64,000 nucleotides of DNA from a virus: positions 1-64,000 of IMG/VR virus record IMGVR_UViG_3300042924_004713; one strand, 5' to 3'. This document shows, one piece after another, positions 58,200 through 64,000 of the stretch (the stretch's first letter is position 1; the number at the start of each line of letters is the position of its first letter). The position numbers and the translations under genes are program-made. Under the pieces are notes generated by a model. It had not been told where the DNA came from. It searched no databases and saw only the letters and a list, made by a program, of their open reading frames with translations.

Positions 58200-59066
58200 A
58201 TGGAAAAGATAACCTATACTGAAATTTTCTACAGCCTACAAGGCGAAGGAATGTATGCTGGCGTGCCCAGCATTTTCTTTCGTACCTATGGTTGTAACTT
58301 TAGATGCCGTAAATTTGGTAGATCACAAGATGAACAGATTGACGGACATAATCCTGAAGTGGTTGAAATCATCAAAAACATTGCACAGTACAATAAATTT
58401 GAAGACCTACCTCTGGTGACCACAGGATGCGATACCTATGCGTCAATCTATCCCGAGTTCAAGCGTTTCAATCAACAAGAAACAGTGTCAACCATTGCTG
58501 ATCAAATCCATGCACTATTGCCTGGTAACGTATGGCAAGATTCACATTTGATCATCACAGGTGGTGAGCCCTTGCTGGCCTATCAACAACTGTATCCGGA
58601 ACTCTTAGAACTGTGTAGAGCCAAGGGACTGCGACATCTTACATTTGAAACCAACGGTACTCAAAAGATCTATCCTGAAGTAGAAGAATATCTGTTTCAA
58701 GAGTTCACAAGACATGGACGCGACTTTGAGAACTTGACATTCAGTGTGAGTCCTAAACTGCCGTGTTCTGGTGAACCGTTTGAACGAGCCATACAACCTG
58801 AAGTTGTGCATCAATACGCATTGTATGGTCGAGTATACTTGAAATTTGTAGTGGCTACTCAGCAAGACGTAGAAGACGCAGAACGTGCTGTGGCCGAGTA
58901 TCGCAAACACAACGTGAACTGTCCAGTGTATCTCATGCCTGTGGGTGGTGTACCACAGGTGTATAACTTGAATACTCAACAGGTTGCACAGCTAGCACTG
59001 GAGAGAGGATGGCGTTACAGTCCAAGGCTACAAGTTGATATTTGGCGCAACGCATGGGGAACGTAA
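58200..59066 (+). CDS. queE: QueE-type 7-carboxy-7-deazaguanine synthase (radical SAM)
   Basis: 288 residues. Converts 6-carboxytetrahydropterin to 7-carboxy-7-deazaguanine. Seen: FYSLQGEGMYAGVPSIFFRT, GCNFRCRKFG, TTGCDTYASIYPEF, LIITGGEPLLAYQQL, LTFETNGTQK, FSVSPKLPCSG. The usual CX3CX2C cluster motif is split: after CNFRC comes a 40-residue insert and the third Cys is in GCDTYAS. B. multivorans QueE also has an enlarged loop (CX14CX2C). Other QueE features are intact. Made from a leaderless transcript; DpdA at 42206 is the probable user of the product. Confidence 0.9.
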   Translation: MEKITYTEIFYSLQGEGMYAGVPSIFFRTYGCNFRCRKFGRSQDEQIDGHNPEVVEIIKNIAQYNKFEDLPLVTTGCDTYASIYPEFKRFNQQETVSTIADQIHALLPGNVWQDSHLIITGGEPLLAYQQLYPELLELCRAKGLRHLTFETNGTQKIYPEVEEYLFQEFTRHGRDFENLTFSVSPKLPCSGEPFERAIQPEVVHQYALYGRVYLKFVVATQQDVEDAERAVAEYRKHNVNCPVYLMPVGGVPQVYNLNTQQVAQLALERGWRYSPRLQVDIWRNAWGT

Positions 59067-59209
59067 GCAGTCCTTGTGTGAATATCTGTCGCATGCAAAA
59101 CAACATCTGTATAGGCTGCTTGAGAACATTAGAAGAAATAGCCAATTGGCTTTATTATAGTGATCAAGAGAAACAGGAAATATTACAACAACTGGAGACA
59201 AGAAAATGA
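59054..59209 (+). CDS. DUF1289-like small Cys protein
   Basis: 51 residues: SPCVNICRMQNNICIGCLRT and LEEIANWLYYSDQEKQEIL. The SPCxxxC ... CxGCxRTLxEIxxW pattern is that of DUF1289 proteins, common small proteins of Proteobacteria thought to bind a metal. Starts inside the queE 3' end and overlaps the next gene by 4 bases. Phage copy of a host-type gene. Confidence 0.8.
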   Translation: MGNVSSPCVNICRMQNNICIGCLRTLEEIANWLYYSDQEKQEILQQLETRK

Positions 59210-59433
59210 CAGAAACCAAACAACGTACCATTGCTAGAATGGTAAGCTATCGCATCACAGCCTGGCTGTTTACTATCTTCTGGACTTGGTTGTTCACAGA
59301 AGATGTAGCATCTGCCACAACGTTTGCCACTGCCTTGCATATCTTGCTCAGTATTGATTATTACATTCACGAACGTGTATGGCTAAAGATCAAATGGGGC
59401 AAAATAACGGACAAAGATCATGGGACTGTTTGA
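59206..59433 (+). CDS. DUF2061-like small membrane protein
   Basis: 75 residues with two hydrophobic segments (about 18-35 and 42-60) and the end motif YYIHERVWLKIKWG, typical of DUF2061 membrane proteins (conserved SYR ... YYxHERxW). Function not known. Co-transcribed with queE and the DUF1289-like gene. Confidence 0.8.
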   Translation: MTETKQRTIARMVSYRITAWLFTIFWTWLFTEDVASATTFATALHILLSIDYYIHERVWLKIKWGKITDKDHGTV

Positions 59434-59827
59434 TAAATTTTTTAAATCTAAACCAGAAAAGTCAGTGCAACCACGCACTAGCGAGACTGAGCATAGACCA
59501 CCTCCAGCACGTAAAAAAACTGCCAAGGAACTGGCCACTGAACGTGGAGAAGCCTATGTTGGTATTGTGAGTTTTGATCTTAATGCTGACGACATCAACT
59601 CAGGCAGTTTTGAACTAGAGTGGAATGACAAATTTATCACAAATCTTGTGCGTGCTGGATATCAAATGAAGCCAAACGAGCCCGAAGACGTGATTGTGGA
59701 TCGTTGGTTTCAAAACATCTGCCGAAATGTTGTAATGGAAACCTGGGAACAGGAACAAGCAATGCGTGCCTCGGGTATCTATGTGCGTACCACTGACATA
59801 GGCAATGGTCGCAGCGAGGTTTCATGA
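59420..59827 (+). CDS. Conserved phage protein of unknown function
   Basis: 135 residues: a basic, Pro-rich N-terminus (MGLFDKFFKSKPEKSVQPRT), then AYVGIVSFDLNADDINSGSF and DRWFQNICRNVVMETW. Looks like a small alpha/beta domain. No known motif. Overlaps its neighbours by 14 and 4 bases. Confidence 0.74.
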   Translation: MGLFDKFFKSKPEKSVQPRTSETEHRPPPARKKTAKELATERGEAYVGIVSFDLNADDINSGSFELEWNDKFITNLVRAGYQMKPNEPEDVIVDRWFQNICRNVVMETWEQEQAMRASGIYVRTTDIGNGRSEVS

Positions 59828-60015
59828 TTGAACGTGAACGCATAAACTATCTACTACTGAGTGCGCTGGGCAGTGCAGAACTAGTTTACCAATGGTGGCA
59901 TTCCAGAAATGCGGCTTTTGAATACGCTACACCTGAAGAGATCTGGCAGGAAGCACCTGAACGTGTGGCCAATTATGTGATACGAGCAGTAAACGTGGGA
60001 GGAGATTACTTTTGA
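59824..60015 (+). CDS. Small protein with antitoxin C-terminal-like (DUF2384) pattern
   Basis: 63 residues: LLLSALGSAELVYQWWHSRN then AAFEYATPEEIWQEAPERV. The Ww.SxN.aF...tPeE pattern resembles the C-terminal toxin-binding domain of MbcA/ParS/Xre antitoxins. There is no toxin partner next to it, so it may neutralise a host toxin or be an unrelated conserved phage protein. Confidence 0.62.
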   Translation: MIERERINYLLLSALGSAELVYQWWHSRNAAFEYATPEEIWQEAPERVANYVIRAVNVGGDYF

Positions 60016-60485
60016 TTTTTAATCATATCAAAACTCTCAAAGAACAAGGCAAGCGTATAGGCATAACTTTTAGCACGTTTGATCTGTTGCATGCAGGGCA
60101 TGTGGCCATGTTGGCCGAAGCTAAGAATCACTGTGACTATTTGATTGCAGGTCTACAAACTGATCCAACCATTGATAGACCTGATACTAAAAATGCTCCA
60201 ATACAAAGCATTGTTGAGCGGCAGATTCAACTAGCTGCCTGTAGATATGTTGACGAAGTCGTGGTGTATCAAACCGAACAGGATCTAATTGATCTGCTGC
60301 TGATCTTGCCCTTGGATGTTAGAATACTGGGTGTAGAATACAAAGAACGTTCGTTCACTGGTGACAACGAATGTTATAATCGTGGTATCGAACTGGTTTT
60401 CAATTCTAGAGATCATAGTTTTTCCAGTTCCAGTCTTCGCAAACGTGTGATACATGCCGAAACACAACGTGCTCTGCAGTCATGA
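60012..60485 (+). CDS. Cytidylyltransferase (glycerol-3-phosphate/ethanolamine-phosphate type fold)
   Basis: 157 residues from a TTG start with GGAGGAG 7 bases upstream. ITFSTFDLLHAGHVAML holds the HxGH motif, and IVERQIQLAACRYVDEVVVY the following strand-helix; a late FSSSSLRKRV takes the place of the RTxGISTTxI motif. Cytidylyltransferases make CDP-alcohols for teichoic-acid-like, lipid or sugar paths. Substrate unknown. Might serve the glycosyl genes nearby. Confidence 0.8.
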   Translation: MIFNHIKTLKEQGKRIGITFSTFDLLHAGHVAMLAEAKNHCDYLIAGLQTDPTIDRPDTKNAPIQSIVERQIQLAACRYVDEVVVYQTEQDLIDLLLILPLDVRILGVEYKERSFTGDNECYNRGIELVFNSRDHSFSSSSLRKRVIHAETQRALQS

Positions 60486-60691
60486 GACGATACTTCGCTA
60501 GCACATTCAATATCACTGACACTGATATGGATATCATGGAGCACATACGTTGGTGCAGAAATAATCTAGGTGAACGTGGCCGTGACTGGGACTTCAGCGG
60601 CAATAACCGACGAGTACAGGTCTGGGTCAGAGAAGGGTCGCCTCAATTTACTTTTTACGAACTAAAATATGGTAGTCTACGTCAACGGTGA
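60482..60691 (+). CDS. Small protein of unknown function
   Basis: 69 residues, start overlapping the previous stop. RRYFASTFNITDTDMDIM, RWCRNNLGERGRDWDFSG and a beta end (VQVWVREGSPQFTFYELKYG). No function recognised. Overlaps the next gene by 23 bases. Confidence 0.68.
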   Translation: MRRYFASTFNITDTDMDIMEHIRWCRNNLGERGRDWDFSGNNRRVQVWVREGSPQFTFYELKYGSLRQR

Positions 60692-61367
60692 TAGTCATGC
60701 TGCTGCGGCCGAAGCAGCGGTGCCATTTGGTTGGGCCGAAGACGATCCCTTTTATTATGGCATGGGCAAAAGACCACACCCTGAAAATGAACGTGTGAGT
60801 TTTGGTTGTGAGATAGCCAATCGTCTACATGCTATCTTGGACATAGATGCACAGTCCGGAGCCAGTAATGCCAGAATCATGCGCACCACTAGGCAATGGT
60901 TGGATCATGCACAACCCAGTGCCAAAGACCTTGTGATAATTCAATGGAGTACCTGGGAACGCGAAGAGTGGTTGATTGATGGTGAATACTACCAAGTGGG
61001 CGCATCAGGCACTGATTCAGTTCCCGAATCACACCAAGACCAATACAAAGAATTTGTTCAAAAGGTGGATTGGGTGGCCTGTAGAAATCATTGGCACCGA
61101 GCTATATGGAATCTACACTGTGAACTAGCCGAGCAAAAAGTTCCACATTTATTCTTCAACGGTAATAACCATTTCCTAGGCGAAACTGAGTTGTTGGACT
61201 GGCAACACAGTTTTATTGGGCCCTATGATCCAAACAGCACCTACGATGCCCTACTGCGCCTAAATGGTTACAAACCTGTTAACAGTCACAGCTGGCATTT
61301 TGGAGCAGATGCCCATTGCTTTTGGGCGGATTATGTGCTACAATATGTTCACGATCATATACTCTAG
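60669..61367 (+). CDS. SGNH-hydrolase-like protein
   Basis: 232 residues. YVNGDSHAAAAEAA is a block I-like GDS motif with a nucleophile Ser, QSGASNARIMRTTRQW fits the Gly/Asn block, and HFGADAHCFWADYV carries the DxxH pair of block V, so the catalytic set is nearly complete. Similar in plan to the gene at 10414. Substrate unknown; esterase or acyl-transfer activity on a glycan is possible. Confidence 0.7.
   Translation: MVVYVNGDSHAAAAEAAVPFGWAEDDPFYYGMGKRPHPENERVSFGCEIANRLHAILDIDAQSGASNARIMRTTRQWLDHAQPSAKDLVIIQWSTWEREEWLIDGEYYQVGASGTDSVPESHQDQYKEFVQKVDWVACRNHWHRAIWNLHCELAEQKVPHLFFNGNNHFLGETELLDWQHSFIGPYDPNSTYDALLRLNGYKPVNSHSWHFGADAHCFWADYVLQYVHDHIL
61316..61344 (+). promoter_or_regulatory. 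Possible sigma70-type promoter before exonuclease gene
   Basis: TTGCTT, 17-base spacer, TACAAT inside the 3' end of the SGNH-like gene; the exonuclease starts 30 bases on with AGGTGA before it. The -35 match is weak. Confidence 0.35.
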
Positions 61368-61374
61368 GTGACCT

Positions 61375-62397
61375 ATGCATTACTTGCTGATTGACACTGC
61401 CAACATGTTTTTCCGAGCTCGACATGTGGCACACAGAGCCAGTTCCACTGAAGAAAAAGTTGGTTATGCTCTACACATCACCCTGGCTGCTATCAATAAG
61501 GTAGCCAAGAAATTCAATGCTGATCACGTGGTGTTTGCATTGGAGGGACGGTCGTGGCGCAAAGACTTCTACGCTCCCTACAAGAAAAACCGTGCTGTGG
61601 CTCGTGCTGCGCTCACAGAAGCAGAAGCCGAAGAAGATCGAGTGTTTTGGGAAACCTATGATCACTTTACTAAATACCTAGAGCAGGGCACAAACTGTTC
61701 GGTCATACGTCACCCTGAAGCAGAAGCTGACGATATCATTGCTAGATGGATACATCTGCATCCCCAGGATCATCACACTATTGTCAGCAGTGACACTGAT
61801 TTTGTGCAACTCATCGCCCCTAATGTAAATCAATTCAATGGTATTCAAGACGAGTTGATCACACTAGAAGGTGTGTTTGATGCACGTGGTCGTGAAGTCG
61901 TAGATAAAAAAACCAAACAACCTAAACGTATCCCCGACCCAGAGTGGTTATTGTTTGAAAAATGCATGCGAGGCGATGCATCTGACAATGTGTTCTCTGC
62001 ATATCCAGGTGTTCGTGTCAAGGGCACAAAAAACAAAGTAGGATTAATGGAAGCATTTGAAGATCGCCATGCACGTGGTTATGCATGGAACAATCTGATG
62101 TTGCAAAGGTGGACAGATCATGATGGTCAAGAACATCGTGTGTTAGATGACTACATTCGCAACAAACAACTTATTGACCTCACAGCTCAGCCTGACGAAG
62201 TCAAGTATAAAGTTGACTCAGCTATTCGTGAACAGGTTTCGCACAAAGACATTGGACAAGTAGGTGTGCGATTCATGAAGTTCTGTGGTAAGTTTGATTT
62301 GCAAAAAATCAGCGAACAGGCAGAACAGTATGCACAATGGTTGAATACAATATACCAAGGAGTATTGAATGATAATAGCCAAGCCCGTAGTACCTGA
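61375..62397 (+). CDS. rnh: 5'-3' exonuclease (T4 RNase H/FEN-like)
   Basis: 340 residues. FEN/T4 RNase H family: MHYLLIDTANMFFRARH (first Asp), VVFALEGRSWRKDFYAPYK, HPEAEADDIIARWIH (acidic cluster), TIVSSDTDFVQLIA (SSDxDF) and KCMRGDASDNVFSAYPGVR, the helix-three-turn-helix region (GDxSDN). Removes RNA primers and flaps during lagging-strand synthesis in T4. Works with the polymerase and clamp. All metal-binding Asp are present. Confidence 0.92.
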   Translation: MHYLLIDTANMFFRARHVAHRASSTEEKVGYALHITLAAINKVAKKFNADHVVFALEGRSWRKDFYAPYKKNRAVARAALTEAEAEEDRVFWETYDHFTKYLEQGTNCSVIRHPEAEADDIIARWIHLHPQDHHTIVSSDTDFVQLIAPNVNQFNGIQDELITLEGVFDARGREVVDKKTKQPKRIPDPEWLLFEKCMRGDASDNVFSAYPGVRVKGTKNKVGLMEAFEDRHARGYAWNNLMLQRWTDHDGQEHRVLDDYIRNKQLIDLTAQPDEVKYKVDSAIREQVSHKDIGQVGVRFMKFCGKFDLQKISEQAEQYAQWLNTIYQGVLNDNSQARST

Positions 62398-62803
62398 TCG
62401 TTTTTGGATACTAAAACAAAACGACGAAAAGGTCGGAAACATTCAGGCCACTGCTAATGGATACACAGTTAAAATTCTAGATCAAGTTGAGATCTACAAA
62501 AGTGTTCGCACAATCAAACAACGTGTGGGCATTGACTTTGAACCAGCTGTTAAGACCAACAAAAAGCCTCAGAATCAAGTACATGGATTTGAAACTGGTT
62601 GTAATGCATACAACGGCATCTATGAAGTGCGTAGGCAGTTACCACTGTTTACCAAAACTCGCAAGAGCAAGAGTTGGTATGCAGCTGGATGGTATAAGGT
62701 AATGCAGAATCGCACATGGCGTGTGGTACGCAATCCAAAACTGATCACACTGCAACGCTATCCCTATCATGGCCCTTTTCACAGTGAACAGGAAGCACAA
62801 TGA
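62369..62803 (+). CDS. Conserved phage protein of unknown function
   Basis: 144 residues starting inside the exonuclease 3' end. DRFWILKQNDEKVGNIQATA, then a basic region (KTNKKPQNQVHGFETGCNAY) and a Trp/Arg-rich C-terminal beta part (WYKVMQNRTWRVVRNP). Probably a small DNA-associated protein by context, but no motif is known. Confidence 0.72.
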   Translation: MIIAKPVVPDRFWILKQNDEKVGNIQATANGYTVKILDQVEIYKSVRTIKQRVGIDFEPAVKTNKKPQNQVHGFETGCNAYNGIYEVRRQLPLFTKTRKSKSWYAAGWYKVMQNRTWRVVRNPKLITLQRYPYHGPFHSEQEAQ

Positions 62804-63006
62804 GCATGCACATCAATCGCTTTGTGGACAGGATCAAAGCACATGAAAGTCGTGCGGCCAAGGACTTTGTTATGACCATGCAGGATGCAAGGGATCTGCA
62901 TGCTGACATTACCAAGCTCTTGATGCAGCTACAAGCCGCTGCTGAACAAAAGAATTCTCAAAGCGAAGTCATAAACATCGAAGTCACTGGTGGTGGCTTT
63001 AAATAA
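62800..63006 (+). CDS. Small helical protein
   Basis: 68 residues, overlapping the previous stop. Helical: FVDRIKAHESRAAKDFVMTM, DARDLHADITKLLMQLQAAA. Possibly a small coiled-coil regulator. Unknown function. An in-frame ATG at 62806 is an alternative start. Confidence 0.7.
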   Translation: MSMHINRFVDRIKAHESRAAKDFVMTMQDARDLHADITKLLMQLQAAAEQKNSQSEVINIEVTGGGFK

Positions 63007-63055
63007 AAACTACATGGTTTTTGGCATAAATATTGAATTGAAGTAAGGAGATGCT
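63007..63055 (+). promoter_or_regulatory. T4-type late box (ATAAATA) and RBS
   Basis: GCATAAATATTG at 63026-63032, then AAGGAG before a GTG start at 63056, a leader of about 20 bases. Confidence 0.5.
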
Positions 63056-63376
63056 GTGTCTAGACCCAAGCCAAAAATCCTAGTAGAACTCACAGATAAA
63101 AATACCTATCGTACAGAACAAGTGCTGGCCAGCGAGGGTATCTGGGCTGTGTTTTTTGATGGCGCTCCTATCAATCTCAAAACTGCCAACATGTTGCAGC
63201 AGTTTCCTGGTCCCAAATACAAAAAGGTCAGCTTTAGCAATCCCGGACATGCAATCAACTTGGCCAAAAAGCTGAATAGCCAATTTCGTACCAACAAATT
63301 CACCGTGGTGTTGCTACGTGCTGGAGATCAAGTGTATCCTCCGGTCACTGGAACCTCCAGTGAATCGCAAAGCTGA
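63056..63376 (+). CDS. Conserved T4-like phage protein
   Basis: 106 residues from GTG with AAGGAG upstream. KILVELTDKNTYRTEQVLAS, IWAVFFDGAPINL, KKVSFSNPGHAINLAKKLN. A small alpha/beta protein found, as far as I recall, in several marine T4-like phages; no known role. Overlaps the next gene by 17 bases. Confidence 0.76.
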   Translation: MSRPKPKILVELTDKNTYRTEQVLASEGIWAVFFDGAPINLKTANMLQQFPGPKYKKVSFSNPGHAINLAKKLNSQFRTNKFTVVLLRAGDQVYPPVTGTSSESQS

Positions 63377-63722
63377 AATCACTCGTAGAGTATTAGATCT
63401 GCTGCCTGAGCCAGATCGTGTGCCTTTTGAAGTTGCCATGAACACCTGGTGGCGTAATCTTAGAAACAAAGGTGGTTTGTCGCTGACCGATCTAGGACTA
63501 CGTGTGTTCAAAGAGCAAGCAGAATTGGAGTGTCATGAATTTGTGATACCACGAGATCAGCCCATATCGCAAGGTAGCCTGTTGAGATTGGATCGTGGAC
63601 AACAGTGGCCATATCACTTGGATAAAAAGAGACGTATTACCTTTTTTGGCAGCAGAGAAGCCATGATGATGGCGCTGTACGGTAATTTTTCTAACTACGT
63701 ATACAGATTATCAGAACGTTAG
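63360..63722 (+). CDS. Conserved T4-like phage protein
   Basis: 120 residues from a GTG at 63360 (an upstream in-frame ATG lies deeper in the previous gene). AEITRRVLDLLPEPDRVPFE, AMNTWWRNLRNKGGLSLTD, WPYHLDKKRRITFFGSREA. The Trp-rich first part and the RITFFGSREAMMMALYG end look like a conserved phage family. Function unknown; perhaps DNA or protein binding. Confidence 0.74.
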   Translation: MNRKAEITRRVLDLLPEPDRVPFEVAMNTWWRNLRNKGGLSLTDLGLRVFKEQAELECHEFVIPRDQPISQGSLLRLDRGQQWPYHLDKKRRITFFGSREAMMMALYGNFSNYVYRLSER

Positions 63723-63792
63723 CAAAACAACAACTCTTGCATCTTTGTTAAGAAATTTGGCGAAATGTCTGTTGTTTTTTTCAAAAACTAGG

Positions 63793-63821
63793 TTGACCTG
63801 GTATAAATAAAAATGTAAAAT
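63793..63821 (+). promoter_or_regulatory. Nested sigma70-type and consensus late promoter
   Basis: TTGACC, 17-base spacer, TAAAAT. The spacer contains TATAAATA (63802-63809), an exact T4 late consensus. An ATG lies 8 bases after the -10 box at 63829. Confidence 0.6.
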
Positions 63822-63828
63822 AGATGCT

Positions 63829-63954
63829 ATGATGACTTCAATACTTTCATTATCCGCGATGCACAAATGTCCCACACAGAGTGGCCTATCAACATGGCTC
63901 CAGTTTGGGTATACCCGTGCGATCAAGATTAATGATAGTGGGGGGTCCAAGTAG
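63829..63954 (+). CDS. Small open frame, possibly leaderless
   Basis: 41 residues (MMTSILSLSAMHKCPTQSG ... AIKINDSGGSK), no family recognised and no ribosome binding site. Its ATG sits at the predicted +1 of the promoter before it, as for the polymerase and queE genes, which is the only support. From 63955 to 64000 no gene is seen; a GTAGA/TCTAC inverted repeat is present. Confidence 0.35.
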   Translation: MMTSILSLSAMHKCPTQSGLSTWLQFGYTRAIKINDSGGSK

Positions 63955-64000
63955 ATCAAGCATCAAGCAACATGCGTCTACTAGGGCCCTGGAAGTAAAA

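Noticed and set aside
63711-63959. Minus-strand 82-residue open frame
   Set aside because: It overlaps a strong plus-strand promoter and late box, has no ribosome binding site, and its sequence looks like a shadow of AT-rich non-coding DNA.
1-64000. CRISPR array, insertion sequence, integrase or attachment site
   Set aside because: No regularly spaced direct repeats, transposase or recombinase motifs were seen.

Overview
The window looks like part of a large T4-superfamily (myovirus-type) phage genome infecting a Gram-negative bacterium, probably an uncultured aquatic phage. Evidence seen in the sequence: a gp43-type family B DNA polymerase (37495-40161), a gp45-type sliding clamp (41141-41863), a T4 RNase H-like 5' exonuclease (61375-62397), a DsbA-like small DNA-binding protein (36150-36407), PhoH (570-1328), two-protein spanins beside a GH19 endolysin, many tightly overlapping (ATGA-type) genes, and recurrent TAAATA boxes resembling T4 late promoters. 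I found no tRNA, CRISPR array, insertion sequence, integrase or rRNA.

Layout. 1-9.6 kb: phoH, unknown small proteins, a methyltransferase, a ferritin-like protein, then a run of a glutamine amidotransferase, a cupin, several sulfotransferase-like P-loop proteins, a kinase-nucleotidyltransferase fusion and a 2-oxoglutarate-oxygenase-like protein. 9.6-13.2 kb: lysis and membrane cassette (i-spanin, lipoprotein o-spanin, SGNH-like protein, GH19 endolysin, holin-like proteins), closed by a strong terminator. 13.3-16.4 kb: a DnaJ-like and a full-length ClpA-like chaperone that keeps a ClpP-docking IGF tripeptide. 16.4-35 kb: an accessory block dominated by proteins that start with MRAxEF-type leaders resembling the T4 capsid-targeting sequence of internal head proteins; their bodies carry enzyme-like domains (nucleotidyltransferase, HExxH peptidase and amidoligase in one 1603-residue protein; ADP-ribosyltransferase-like domains; GH19 hydrolase; HAD phosphatase; HiPIP-like cysteine module), and three have signal-peptide-like hydrophobic segments in mid-protein. 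35-64 kb: DNA replication, 7-deazaguanine metabolism (DpdA-like transglycosylase, FolE, QueD, QueE; no QueC seen), sugar and glycosyl enzymes, two radical SAM enzymes, a Rieske oxygenase, MazG-like, HIT, D,D-carboxypeptidase, phosphoribosyltransferase, cytidylyltransferase and many small conserved unknowns.

Working model. Early/middle genes at 37-64 kb replicate the DNA and probably replace some guanines with a 7-deazaguanine derivative. Strong sigma70-type promoters precede the polymerase, queE, folE, the clamp, the ClpA gene and a small-protein operon; three of these place the start codon at the predicted +1. Late TAAATA boxes precede structural, lysis and cargo genes, and two of them (endolysin, and a glycosyltransferase at 18183) lie inside an RNA hairpin that would hide the ribosome binding site in read-through transcripts, as described for T4 gene e. 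The 19-35 kb block is the best candidate for a little-described system: a set of enzymes that may be packaged in the head, trimmed by the prohead protease and injected with the DNA. Assignments come from motif recognition by eye only; no searches were run.
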